A stretch of DNA of 64,000 bases from Pseudonocardia bannensis (GTDB taxonomy: Bacteria; Actinomycetota; Actinomycetes; Mycobacteriales; Pseudonocardiaceae). A program made the position numbers and the translations under genes. Below, one piece after another: positions 27,904 through 36,110 of this stretch; position 1 is the stretch's first letter, and each line of letters starts with the position of its first letter. The DNA is taken from the NCBI RefSeq assembly GCF_012911875.1, contig NZ_JAAXKZ010000015.1, positions 1-64,000 on the forward strand, read 5' to 3'. Under the pieces are notes generated by a model. That model saw nothing but the letters and a program-made list of their open reading frames with translations, did not search any database and had not been told where the DNA came from.

Positions 27904-28880
27904 CAGACCGTCACCAACTCGCGCAGCTGGCCGAAGCGGCGCTCGCCGATGCCCTCGATCTCACGCAGTTGTTCCACCCGGGCGAAGCGCCCGTTGCGGG
28001 TCCGCCACTCCAGGATGCGCTGGGCGGTGACCGGACCGACGCCGGGCAGCCCGTCGAGCTGCTCCGCGGTGGCCCGGTTGAGATCGATGCGGCCGCCCGG
28101 GACCGCCGCCGGACCCGGCCCGGGGCCGCCGCCCGGTCCGGCCGTCGCCCCTCCCCCGGCGTCCGGGGCCGGCGCGACGCCCACCGAGACCTGCTCACCG
28201 TCACCGACCCGGCGGGCGAGGTTGGTCCCGCTCAGATCGGTGCCGGGCAGCGGGCCTCCGGCGGCCTCGATGACATCGGCGACCCGCGCTCCGTCGGGGA
28301 CCCGCACAAGACCGGGCCGTACCACCTTTCCCGCCACGCTGACGACGAGCGGCCCGGGAGTGGGCGCCGGCGGTGCGGAGGCAGCCACGGCCGTGGGATC
28401 CGCCGGGCTCAGGGCGACGCTCGGCAGGGCGGCCACCGGTTCCGCCCGGGGCCGGTCCGACCACACACCGACCGCGGCCAGCACCGCCGACACCGCGGCC
28501 ACCACGGCGAGCGCGGTCCCCCCGCGACGGCCCGGATCCAACCGGGCGCCGCGCCATCCCTCCGGGACCCAGCGGCGCACCGCGGTCGCGGCCCGTCCGG
28601 CGAACCTCGCCCGTACCTGCGCACCGGGCCGGTCCGGCGGATCGGCCGGCCGCTCGGGGCCTCCCGGTCCGGTGGCGTCCGGCGCGTCGCACCCGGAGCC
28701 GGATCCCACGGAGGCGGCGACGGGCAGCGGCACCGTCGGCGGGTCGCCGCCCGATACCGCCCCAGGATGCCCTCCTGCCGCGGTCGGCACGACGGCGGCG
28801 TCGTACGGCCGTCCGACGGGAGTGCCGAGCACGGCCGCCAGACGCCGTCCGGGGACCGGGTGGGGATCCGCACGCGCCAC
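27903..28880 (-). CDS. comEA: ComEA-type helix-hairpin-helix DNA-binding protein
   Basis: About 325 residues. A proline-rich cytoplasmic N-terminus precedes one membrane span (GGTALAVVAAVSAVLAAVGVW), then a SLBB domain (PLVVSVAGKVVRPGLVRVPDGARVADVIEAAGG), a glycine/proline linker and a C-terminal double HhH (RIDLNRATAEQLDGLPGVGPVTAQRILEWR, LREIEGIGERRFGQLREL). It would bind incoming DNA at the membrane for ComEC. The start is uncertain: GTG at 28880 is chosen as the last start before a conserved-looking segment; the frame is open to 29054. Coupled to comEC by a one-base overlap. Confidence 0.88.
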   Translation of the reverse strand: MARADPHPVPGRRLAAVLGTPVGRPYDAAVVPTAAGGHPGAVSGGDPPTVPLPVAASVGSGSGCDAPDATGPGGPERPADPPDRPGAQVRARFAGRAATAVRRWVPEGWRGARLDPGRRGGTALAVVAAVSAVLAAVGVWSDRPRAEPVAALPSVALSPADPTAVAASAPPAPTPGPLVVSVAGKVVRPGLVRVPDGARVADVIEAAGGPLPGTDLSGTNLARRVGDGEQVSVGVAPAPDAGGGATAGPGGGPGPGPAAVPGGRIDLNRATAEQLDGLPGVGPVTAQRILEWRTRNGRFARVEQLREIEGIGERRFGQLRELVTV

Positions 28881-29111
28881 GTCCTCGACGCTAGGGCGGC
28901 GTGGACCCGCCTCGGCCGACTCGGGCGCGGGCTGTGGACGGACGGATCCGGTTGGGGACAACCCGGGGCACCCGTGGTCCCGGAACGCCGGGATGTCGGA
29001 GCGATCTGGCACCGTGGCCGGGGGCGCCCGGACCACCGGCCACCGGCTCCGCACCTCCGCCCGGCGGGCCCGACCCGACTCAGCGCCGCAGCCCGCCCGG
29101 TCCGGCCCGGC

Positions 29112-29960
29112 TCAGCGCCGCGGCACCACGACCACCCCGAGCAGCCCGGTCCCGGCGTGGGCGCCGATCACCGCGCCCACCTCGGACACCAGCAGCCGGG
29201 TCGCGTCCGGCAACCGCTCGCGCAACCGATCGGCCAGCTCCTCGGCCCGCTGCGCCGCACCCAGGTGGTGTACGGCCAGGTCCGCATGTCCGCCGTCTGC
29301 GGCACGCACCGCGAGGTCGACCAGCCGCTGCGCCGCGCGAGCACTGGTCCGGACCTTCTCCAACGGCATGATCCGCCCCTCGGCCAGGTGCAGCAGCGGC
29401 TTCACCGCGAGCGCCGTCCCGAACAGCGCCGCGGCCGCACCGATCCGGCCGCCCCGGCGCAGCCGGTCGAGGTTGTCCACCGAGAAGAACACCCGGCAGC
29501 GGGCGGCGACGTCGGCCGCTGCGTCCTCGACCGCCTGACCGTCGGCCCCCGCCTCGGCGGTGTCGGCCGCCGCCAGCACCGCGTATCCCAGCCCCATCGC
29601 CAGTGCACGCGAGTCGACCACCCGCACCCGGTCGGGGCCCACCTCCTCGGCGGCCAGCCGAGCGGCGTCCCAGGTCCCGGACAGCTCGCGCGACAGGTGC
29701 ACCGACACCACTCCGTCGGCGCCCTGCGACAGCGCATCACGGAAGCAGGCGGCGAACGCGGCAGGCGTCGGCCGGGACGTCTGCACGTCCAGGTGCCGAT
29801 CGGCCAGCGCGGTGACCAGTTCCCGGGCTCCGACCTCCAGCCCGTCGCGGCCGACCCGGTCGCCCAGCCGCACCTCCAGGGGTACGACCCGGATCCCGCG
29901 CTGCTCGGCGACGCCGGGCGGGAGGTAGGCGGTGGAGTCGGTCACCACGGCGACGCGCAC
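29112..29960 (-). CDS. DegV-family fatty-acid-binding protein
   Basis: 282 residues. VAVVTDSTAYLPPGVAEQRGIRVVPLEV at the N-terminus, TSRPTPAAFAACF, VVSVHLSRELSGTWDAARLAA, VDSRALAMGLGYAVLAA and RRGGRIGAAAALFGTALAVKPLLHL are hallmarks of DegV. DegV/FakB proteins bind fatty acids, in some bacteria for presentation to a fatty-acid kinase; a FakA partner is not nearby. GTG start at 29960. Orthologue of Rv2417c. The 231-bp spacer to comEA holds no visible gene; M. tuberculosis carries eis at this point, absent here. Confidence 0.9.
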   Translation of the reverse strand: MRVAVVTDSTAYLPPGVAEQRGIRVVPLEVRLGDRVGRDGLEVGARELVTALADRHLDVQTSRPTPAAFAACFRDALSQGADGVVSVHLSRELSGTWDAARLAAEEVGPDRVRVVDSRALAMGLGYAVLAAADTAEAGADGQAVEDAAADVAARCRVFFSVDNLDRLRRGGRIGAAAALFGTALAVKPLLHLAEGRIMPLEKVRTSARAAQRLVDLAVRAADGGHADLAVHHLGAAQRAEELADRLRERLPDATRLLVSEVGAVIGAHAGTGLLGVVVVPRR

Positions 29961-30047
29961 GACGACGCACCCTAAGGCATGCGGCCGCGACGGACCCGGA
30001 CAAGTCGGACGCGTCGGTGTGGCGCGGCACACCGCGCCACGGCACCG

Positions 30048-30785
30048 TCAGCCTTCCAGCACCGGCCGCAGCAGATCGGCCAGCGCCGCACCCACCGCCG
30101 CGTGAGCGGGCCAACCCCAGTGCATGCCGTCGGGATTTCCCTGTCCCGAGAGCACGTGTTCGCCCACCAGTGCCGGCAGGTCCAGCAGCGCGACCCCGGC
30201 GCCCGCGGCCCATTCCCGGGTCGCCCGCTCGGCCGCCGGCCGCCCGGCGTGCACGCGCGCGTAGATCTCCGCCCGGTGCACCGACGGCAGCGCCGCAACC
30301 ACCGGGATCCCGGGCCGGATCGCCTGCACCGCGGTGCGGCACTGCTCCAGGTAGCCGACCGTGAGCCGCGGTGGGAGCGCCACCGGACCGCCGCCGGGCA
30401 GCGCCGCGAACGCGCGGGCCAGCCGCGGCTGCGCCCGCTGATATCCGGCGCGGACGGCGCGGCGCAGCCGGTCCGGCCGCAGTGTCGGAATCAGCTCGCG
30501 CAACGCGGTGGGCAGCGGCGAGGGCAGTGTGTCCATCCCGCCGATGCCCAGGATCAGCGCGTCGACATGGGGCATCAACGCCCACACCCGCGGGTCGTGG
30601 GTCACCGCGTGCCAGGCGTGCCGGGCGGTCCAGCCGATGCCGGCGACGAGTTCGGCGCGGCCGCCGAGGGCCGCCGCGGCGACGTTGGGCCACAGCCGCG
30701 GCTCGTCGGCCGGTTCGCCGCGCTCGGGGCCGTGAAAGGCGAGCGAGTCGCCGAGGACCAGCAGCACCGGCCCTCGCGTGGTCAT
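30048..30785 (-). CDS. octT: SGNH-fold acyltransferase, probable diglucosylglycerate octanoyltransferase
   Basis: 245 residues. SGNH hydrolase block I is VLLVLGDSLAFHGP with the nucleophile Ser; LGIGGMDTL is block III-like; the C-terminal GNPDGMHWGWPAHAAVGAALADLL carries the Asp and His. Gene order rsfS-gpgP-this gene-degV matches Rv2420c-Rv2417c, where Rv2418c (OctT) octanoylates diglucosylglycerate in methylglucose lipopolysaccharide synthesis. The start ATG overlaps the gpgP stop (ATGA). The assignment rests on fold plus synteny. Confidence 0.8.
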   Translation of the reverse strand: MTTRGPVLLVLGDSLAFHGPERGEPADEPRLWPNVAAAALGGRAELVAGIGWTARHAWHAVTHDPRVWALMPHVDALILGIGGMDTLPSPLPTALRELIPTLRPDRLRRAVRAGYQRAQPRLARAFAALPGGGPVALPPRLTVGYLEQCRTAVQAIRPGIPVVAALPSVHRAEIYARVHAGRPAAERATREWAAGAGVALLDLPALVGEHVLSGQGNPDGMHWGWPAHAAVGAALADLLRPVLEG

Positions 30786-31432
30786 CCGTTCGCGCCGACG
30801 TTGTAACCGGCCAGCCGCCAGCGCGGGTGGTCCGGGCGCCGGGCCAGCACGGCCCACCGGGCGTTGCCCAGCCCGCCGATCGACGGCCAGGCCGGTTCCG
30901 GCAGGCCCAGCAGTCCTGAGACCAGGCCCGCGATCAGCCCGCCGTGCGCGACGAGCAGCGCCGTCGCCCCCTCTCCGTCGGGACCCTGGCGGTCGGAGCG
31001 GGGATCGCCGTACGCGACGTCGAGTTCGCGCACTACCGGCAGCGACCGGGCCACCACCTCCACCCGGGACTCGCCCCCCGGCGGCGCCCAGGTGGGGTCG
31101 GAGCGCCAGGTCGCGATCGCGCCCGGCCAGTCGACCTCGATCTCGTCGACGGAGCGGCCCTGCCACTGGCCGAGGTGCGTCTCGCGCAGCCGCGGGTCGA
31201 GTTCGACCGGTAGCCCGGTGATCGCGGCGACCTCGTCGGCCGAGTGGACGGCACGACTGAGATCGGAGCTGATCAGCCGGTCCGGTGCGAACCGGGCTAG
31301 CTCAGGCGCGGCGCGGGCCACCTGGGTGCGGCCCTCGTCGGTGAGCTTCGAGTCGAGATGGCCCTGCATCCGCCCGGCGAGGTTGTAGTCGGTCTGTCCG
31401 TGCCGCAGCAGGATCAGCCGGCGCAGGCTCAC
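30782..31432 (-). CDS. gpgP: Histidine phosphatase, probable glucosyl-3-phosphoglycerate phosphatase
   Basis: 216 residues of the phosphoglycerate-mutase-like histidine phosphatase family. The catalytic RHGQTDYN motif is at about residues 10-17, the second conserved Arg/Glu in SSDLSRAVHSADEV and LRETHLGQWQG, and the second His in LLVAHGGLIAGLV. In mycobacteria GpgP (Rv2419c) dephosphorylates glucosyl-3-phosphoglycerate. The GTG at 31432 overlaps the rsfS stop (GTGA), and the gene overlaps octT, so the three are translationally coupled. Confidence 0.85.
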   Translation of the reverse strand: MSLRRLILLRHGQTDYNLAGRMQGHLDSKLTDEGRTQVARAAPELARFAPDRLISSDLSRAVHSADEVAAITGLPVELDPRLRETHLGQWQGRSVDEIEVDWPGAIATWRSDPTWAPPGGESRVEVVARSLPVVRELDVAYGDPRSDRQGPDGEGATALLVAHGGLIAGLVSGLLGLPEPAWPSIGGLGNARWAVLARRPDHPRWRLAGYNVGANG

Positions 31433-31854
31433 CCGGCGGCGCCGGCGGGCGGGGAGAACGGCTCCGCGTCGGACCCGTCGGCGTGCTCGGCGTCGTCGAG
31501 CTCGGGCAACGGGACCCGCGGGCAGTCCTTCCACAGCCGGTCGAGTCCGTAGAAACCACGCTCCTCGGAGTGCTGCACGTGGACCACGACATCGGTGAAG
31601 TCCAGCAACACCCAGCGACCCTCACGGGCGCCCTCGCGCCGGGTCGGCTTGACGCCGCGCTCGCGCAGCTTCTCCTCGACCGCGTCGACGATCGCCTGCA
31701 CCTGCCGTTCGTTGGGCGCCGAGGCGATCACGAAGCAGTCGGTGATCACCAGCTGGTCCGAGACGTCGAGCACGATGATGTCGTGCGCCTTCTTGTCCGC
31801 GGCGGCCGCCACTGCCACCCGGGCCACCTCGAGCGCCTGATCCGTTGCCGTCAC
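31429..31854 (-). CDS. rsfS: Ribosomal silencing factor RsfS
   Basis: 141 residues. DQALEVARVAVAAAADKKAHDIIVLDVSDQLVITDCFVIASAPNERQVQAIVDAVEEKL, then GARE-GRWVLLDFTDVVVHVQHSEERGFYGLDRLWKDCPR, is a full RsfS/Iojap domain. It binds uL14 and blocks 70S formation under nutrient limitation. The GTG at 31854 has a strong AAAGGGGAG. Normally it directly follows nadD; here the intact nadD lies 13 kb away and rsfS must rely on a local promoter (possible TATCGC-like hexamer near 31885, weak) or one from the element. Confidence 0.93.
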   Translation of the reverse strand: MTATDQALEVARVAVAAAADKKAHDIIVLDVSDQLVITDCFVIASAPNERQVQAIVDAVEEKLRERGVKPTRREGAREGRWVLLDFTDVVVHVQHSEERGFYGLDRLWKDCPRVPLPELDDAEHADGSDAEPFSPPAGAAG

Positions 31855-31981
31855 CGCTCCCCTTTCCGCGGACCGGTACTCCACCGCCGCGATACCCGAT
31901 TGTCCCAGCTCGCCCCGCACCTCACTCAGCCAGGAGGGCCCGGTGGGCGACGGCCCCGGGTCCGGGCGGCTCCGGCTCCGC

Positions 31982-32044
31982 TCAGACCGGGTCCCCCGGC
32001 TCCCCGGCCGGGCCGTCGGCGTACGGCCCCCGCTTCGAGATGTA
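31982..32044 (-). pseudogene. Stranded native 3' end of nadD
   Basis: Reading the minus strand from 32044 gives YISKR then GPYADGPAGEPGDPV and a TGA at 31982. This joins seamlessly to the NadD reading frame at the 14-bp core shared with 45170-45183, so it is the original C-terminus displaced by the integrative element. It lies 127 bp before rsfS, the expected spacing for the ancestral nadD-rsfS pair. Confidence 0.85.
32031..32044 (-). other. Attachment core (left boundary)
   Basis: TACATCTCGAAGCG on the minus strand, followed by the native nadD tail. On its other side lies element DNA. The flanking bases differ from the right-hand copy on both sides, so the core is exactly 14 bp. It encodes Tyr-Ile-Ser-Lys and two bases of an Arg codon. 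Confidence 0.8.
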
Positions 32045-32653
32045 GCGCCGCTGGGAGAATGCCGAACAGGTCTCTAGCAACCCGCGCCCTCCTTGACCTG
32101 CCAAAACGTCAGGTGACGTTGGTCGACGTTGGTCGTCCTGCGGTGAGGTGGTTTGTACCCGATCTGTACCGAAGGCCGGCACACGGCGACATGACCTCTT
32201 CGCCCTGATCCCTGATCACGGGTGCGAGCGGCCGCCGTCAGGCACTCCCCCGGCGGGCCCCGTGGTGCTGCTGCGTGTCATCCAGCGACTGACCATTCCG
32301 CTTCTCGTCAGGCCTCCCTGCTGCCTCGTCTACCGACGTTCAGGGCGCGGGGGCTCCAAGGTTGCCAGACAACCACCGATCGACCGGTGCCCCGGCCCTG
32401 CTTCTCATAGCCCAGCGGTGTGAGCCGTGACGGAGAGCCGGCCCTCACGAAGCGAACGTCGGGCCCAGGGCAGAGCCGTGGTCTGCCGGAGCTACCCAGT
32501 CAGACGCCTGTTGGCGTGCTGCGCCGCGCCAGATTCCCAGCCTCGCGCCTACAGCGGCATAGATTCGCCCGAATGGCCTAGACGCACTCCGTAACAGACC
32601 GGCCACGCGCGGCGACCACCAAATCACCCATCGCGCGAGAAACCGGACCAACG
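32045..32653. other. Left end of the element, no gene seen
   Basis: This 609-bp stretch contains an integrase arm-type repeat pair (below) and a short tandem GACGTTGGTC-GACGTTGGTC at about 32115-32135. Open frames here lack ribosome-binding sites and recognisable domains. It probably holds attP arm sequence and the promoter for the gene at 32654. Confidence 0.6.
32154..32170 (+). repeat. Integrase arm-type repeat pair (left)
   Basis: TGTACC occurs at 32154-32159 and 32165-32170, 11 bp apart and in the same orientation, about 110 bp inside the left core. The right end has the same pair with the same spacing and orientation, which is what paired integrase arm-binding sites in attP would look like. 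Confidence 0.6.
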
Positions 32654-33496
32654 ATGACGCAGCCATGGAACCCGCAGCAGCCCACCCAGCAATGGCTACC
32701 GCCACACAACCTCCAGATACCAACCCAGCGCCAGGGTGAGCCGCCGACCGGGGGCCCTCCACCGGCACCGAAGCCCAAGCGCAAGAAGTGGCCATGGATC
32801 GCCGGCGGTGCCGTCCTGCTGCTGGCCATCATCATCGGGACCGCGAACAGCGGTAGCGGGGGCAGCTCCGCCCCGACGGCGGCCTCGCCAACCACACCGT
32901 TCTCATCGGCCTTCAGGGCGCCGGCCGTAGCCGCACCGACCACGACAGCGCCGACCACGACGGCGCCGAAACCGGCGTCGCCGCCCACGGTGTACGAAGG
33001 CCGCGGCGACGACGTCGTCACGATCACCAAAGACCCCGGCGTCGCGGTGCTGCAGTTCGAGTGTCCCAAGTGCAGCAGCAACACGGTCCTCAAGACCGAC
33101 GGTGCCGAGAACCTGCTCGTCAACGAAATCGGCGCCTACAAGGGCAAGCACCTCATCGACATCAGCGACACCAGCATCACCTCGACCTTGACCATCAACG
33201 CCTCCGGCGCGTGGAAGGTGACCGTGGCCTCCGGGCTGGGCATGGCCACGACCGCGACCGGCAACAACCCCGTGTCGGGCACCGGCGACGACGTGGTGCT
33301 CATGCTCGGCACCGCGACCAAGGCACGCATCACCAACAAGGGCGAATCCAACTTCGTGGTGAAGGTGTACCCGGCCTCCGGCTACCCCGACCTAGCCGTC
33401 AACGAGATCGGCGGCTACCAAGGCACCGTGCCGCTGGACGCGCCCGCAGTGGTCCAGGTGACGTCCTCCGGAAAGTGGACGATCGCACCGTCCTAA
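32654..33496 (+). CDS. Membrane-anchored protein with duplicated extracytoplasmic domain
   Basis: 280 residues. A Pro/Gln-rich cytoplasmic N-terminus (QPWNPQQPTQQWLPP) and a KPKRKK stop-transfer patch precede one membrane span (WPWIAGGAVLLLAIIIGTA), then a Thr/Pro/Ala linker. The C-terminal 160 residues are two copies of an unrecognised beta-rich unit: GRGDDVVTITKDP with LLVNEIGAYKGKHLID, and GTGDDVVLMLGTA with LAVNEIGGYQGTVPLD. The first copy has a CPKC pair absent from the second. Function is unknown; topology resembles the protein at 36111-36806, on the other side of the CBASS pair. The ATG follows a weak ribosome-binding site. Confidence 0.75.
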   Translation: MTQPWNPQQPTQQWLPPHNLQIPTQRQGEPPTGGPPPAPKPKRKKWPWIAGGAVLLLAIIIGTANSGSGGSSAPTAASPTTPFSSAFRAPAVAAPTTTAPTTTAPKPASPPTVYEGRGDDVVTITKDPGVAVLQFECPKCSSNTVLKTDGAENLLVNEIGAYKGKHLIDISDTSITSTLTINASGAWKVTVASGLGMATTATGNNPVSGTGDDVVLMLGTATKARITNKGESNFVVKVYPASGYPDLAVNEIGGYQGTVPLDAPAVVQVTSSGKWTIAPS

Positions 33497-33580
33497 AAGG
33501 CCGAGCCAGCTGCCAGCTCCAGCCGCGAGTCACGGCCGGCTGCTCACACCTCTCGGACCCGGCGCCGTCGCTGTCATCGC

Positions 33581-34507
33581 GTGGTGATTCTCCTGAATGG
33601 ACGACCGTTGCCCGAACCTACGGCTCCGCCGATCTTTGAAGCGGAGAATACTCAAGATGCCCGCCGCCTGGTTGCCGCACAAGCTCGGATGTACTCGGAC
33701 GCTAAGCGGCTCTTCTACGGCCGGATTGTCGCTGTATTCGCTCTATCGGTCGCTGCGATGGCGACTTCCGCAGTCTGGCCCGACTCTCGCGTTTTGATCG
33801 GCGGCGGTGGAGGCCTCCTCCTGTTCGGGGGGTCGTTCATAATCGAGAGCATCGAAAAGCGGCAGCGACTTCAAGCCGCAGCAACGCAAGAGCTTTTTGA
33901 TACTCGCATTTTTCAGATTGAATGGAATTCCCTATATGCGGCTCGACCTCCCGCGATCGCGATTGCGAAAGCTGCGAAATGCTATCGGGGCGGCCGAGAT
34001 GCGAACTGGTACGAAGACACTGCCGGAACTCATCGGCCGTTCGATGTCCTCATCTGTCAAGCAACGAATCTGGGCTGGGGCGCTACCATGCACCGCCTCT
34101 GGGCATGGCTTCTCGTCGGCATGTTCGCCGTAGCGGTAGCTGTACTCGGAGCCGCGTGGGTGGTGCTCCGCCTACCTCCTGATGCTGCGCTTTTGACCCT
34201 ATTCGTGCCATTTCTGGCACCCGCGAAGGAGCTTGCCAACCTGATACGCTCAAACTTCGACGCGTCCAGCACCAAGGAGTCGGCCGAACGTACATTGAGC
34301 GAAGTTTGGGAGAAGGGAATGTTCGAGAATATCGTCCCCGACGAAAGCAAGCTTCGGTCAATCCAAGACAAAATCCTCACGCTTCGACAGGCGAATGCTT
34401 ACGTGCCAGACTGGCTAGATTCTATTTTCCACAAGCGCAATGAAGCGGTCATGCGTGCGAGCGTCGCCGATCGCGTCCTGCAAGCCAAGCGGCACGGCTA
34501 TGGGTAG
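33581..34507 (+). CDS. S-4TM family putative pore-forming effector
   Basis: About 308 residues. Two N-terminal spans (IVAVFALSVAAMATSAV; VLIGGGGGLLLFGGSFII) and two central spans (LWAWLLVGMFAVAVAVLGAAWVVL; AALLTLFVPFLAP) flank the family signature ELFDTRIFQIEWNSLY, ANWYEDTAG, and FDVLICQATNLGW. S-4TM proteins are predicted membrane-disrupting effectors coupled to cyclic-nucleotide-producing nucleotidyltransferases in CBASS immunity. The cognate CD-NTase follows 113 bp downstream. Start GTG at 33581 or 33584; no strong ribosome-binding site. Base composition is clearly less GC-rich than neighbours, a sign of recent transfer. Confidence 0.82.
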   Translation: MVILLNGRPLPEPTAPPIFEAENTQDARRLVAAQARMYSDAKRLFYGRIVAVFALSVAAMATSAVWPDSRVLIGGGGGLLLFGGSFIIESIEKRQRLQAAATQELFDTRIFQIEWNSLYAARPPAIAIAKAAKCYRGGRDANWYEDTAGTHRPFDVLICQATNLGWGATMHRLWAWLLVGMFAVAVAVLGAAWVVLRLPPDAALLTLFVPFLAPAKELANLIRSNFDASSTKESAERTLSEVWEKGMFENIVPDESKLRSIQDKILTLRQANAYVPDWLDSIFHKRNEAVMRASVADRVLQAKRHGYG

Positions 34508-34620
34508 AACGGACCACTAAGGGGCGAACCATCGCCGGCGGACATCCGCACGTACTGGCACAGATATATGCGCCAGACTTCGACTGCAATCATGCAACGA
34601 TCAACTATTAGGAGGACAAT

Positions 34621-35448
34621 TTGGCACAGTCAGCCTTGTCATACCTCAACGAGCTACTGGCCTTCTACACCCCCTCGAGCACATATTTTGACTCCGCGCG
34701 GCAGCATCGCTCCGCGATCGAGAAGCGGTTAGACCTCAAGCTCGGCGTTCGAGAGATGTTCGAGACAGGCTCTCTGCGTCACGGTACTGGTGTCGCCTAT
34801 TGGAGCGATGCTGATTACCTGGTCTCTCTGAAGGGCGAACGGCCAACCTCAACCACCGCCCTGAACAACGTAAAGGCAGAGCTTGCCGACCGCTTCAAAT
34901 CGACTGTCGTGAAGATCCGACGCCCCGCGGTAGTCTGCGACTTTGCAGACGGGAAAGAAACCGTAGAGGTTGTACCCGCATTCGCGGCTGACTCCGGATA
35001 CTGGATACCAGATCCGACTGGCGGCTGGATGAAGACGCACCCGAAAGACCACAACAGCTACGTCAACGACGTAAACAAGAAGCATGCGGGCGGGGCGAAG
35101 AAGCTGGCACGACTCGCTAAGGTTTGGAAGTATAGGCGCCGCGTCCCTGTCTCGTCCTGCTATCTCGAGATGAGAGCGGCGAAGTATGCCGACGGCGAGA
35201 CCTCATGGCACCTTCCGATTGAGCTCCACCGCTATCTTGCTCGGCTGCAGGATATTCAGCTCGCAGCAATGAATGACCCGACCGGCTTAGGTTCGCGCTT
35301 CACCGCATACTCGTCCGACTCCAAACGCGATGACGCGCTTTCGAAGCTGGCTACAGCAGTCACACGAGCGAGGAGGGCAAAGGAATTCGACCTCGATGGC
35401 GAATCGGCCAAGGCGATCGAGCAGTACAAGCTGCTATTCGACAAGTAG
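34621..35448 (+). CDS. CD-NTase (SMODS-type nucleotidyltransferase), CBASS sensor
   Basis: 275 residues. The polymerase-beta-like core shows GSLRHGTGVAYWSDADYLVSL with the GS motif at residues 50-51 and metal-binding aspartates at about 63 and 65; the third acidic position is Glu near 116 in VEVVPAF. A helical C-terminal domain follows (KKLARLAKVWKYRR, LPIELHRYLARL). Such enzymes make cyclic di- or trinucleotides on phage sensing and activate the paired effector. TTG start at 34621 supported by AGGAGGAC. No Cap2/Cap3 ancillary genes are present, giving a minimal type I layout. Confidence 0.85.
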   Translation: MAQSALSYLNELLAFYTPSSTYFDSARQHRSAIEKRLDLKLGVREMFETGSLRHGTGVAYWSDADYLVSLKGERPTSTTALNNVKAELADRFKSTVVKIRRPAVVCDFADGKETVEVVPAFAADSGYWIPDPTGGWMKTHPKDHNSYVNDVNKKHAGGAKKLARLAKVWKYRRRVPVSSCYLEMRAAKYADGETSWHLPIELHRYLARLQDIQLAAMNDPTGLGSRFTAYSSDSKRDDALSKLATAVTRARRAKEFDLDGESAKAIEQYKLLFDK

Positions 35449-35496
35449 CTACGCCGTAGGACCGTCGCATCATCGTCTCTCAACGAGGTGGGCTTG

Positions 35497-35674
35497 TGCG
35501 GCATCCCGTCGACCTGGCGCCAGCCCGATCACGCCGCGGACGGAGGGCAACCTGCCCGCGAAGATCGACCACATACAGGTGTCCGGCGAAGCCGGCCCTG
35601 CCCCCGACCACGACGCCAGGCTTGCCCTCCGTCCGCGGCGTGATAGCCCTTGTGGAGGTCGACGGGATGCCGCA
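35497..35674. repeat. Long imperfect inverted repeat
   Basis: The left arm (35497-35554) and right arm (35617-35674) are near-exact reverse complements. TGCGGCATCCCGTCGACCT and TCACGCCGCGGACGGAGG match at both ends, with a diverged 12-13-bp centre; the spacer is about 62 bp. The arms could form a long hairpin. No transposase or coding function is evident. The rest of 35449-35979 contains no gene I can support. Confidence 0.6.
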
Positions 35675-35979
35675 TCTCGCAACCACCCACCCCTCCCCGC
35701 GCTCGCTCTGTGCCCGACATCCCGGAGACCTGCCTGTCCGGCGAGGACATGTCCTTGTTCTTCTCAGCGCGAGCGGCGCACTGCTCTTCGCGGTGCCGCG
35801 GCCGGGTTCGCCCCTCCTGCCGGGCGCGCGGCGACGGGGACCGGCCGGAGGCCGCACGCCCCGGCGCCGCATGGCGCCCGGCATCGGACACAGTCCCGGC
35901 CGCGGCGCCGCAGGCGCCGCCTTGATCAGGAATGGAAAGTCTGAACACACGCGCCGCAGTCCTGACTGTCCGGTCCCGG

Positions 35980-36109
35980 CTGATGCTTGACGTTCCGGTC
36001 TCACCTGATGCTTGACGTTCGGGCCTGATCAGCTTCGCTAACGCCGTCCTGGTTGGGCGGTTTCGGGAGGGCGGGATTGGCCATGGTGGAGTTGTCCGTG
36101 GTCGAGCAG
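35980..36109 (+). mobile_element. IS481-family insertion sequence remnant
   Basis: CTGATGCTTGACGTTC occurs twice (35980-35995 and 36005-36020, 25-bp period), resembling an IS terminal region. At 36083 an ATG begins MVELSVVEQ, which matches the N-terminus of IS481-family transposases (MVELSVVEQRY). The match stops after nine codons where the neighbouring gene's 3' end begins. Only the left end of the IS survives. Confidence 0.5.
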
Positions 36110-36110
36110 C

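Noticed and set aside
32000-32100. tRNA gene as the integration site
   Set aside because: No tRNA cloverleaf is visible at either boundary; the shared core is explained by nadD codons.
32148-32423. Possible small gene at the left end of the element
   Set aside because: No ribosome-binding site, and it starts within the arm-type repeats.
35480-36004. Overlapping frames on both strands in the element
   Set aside because: Arg/Pro-rich, cover the inverted repeat, and show no domain or start context.
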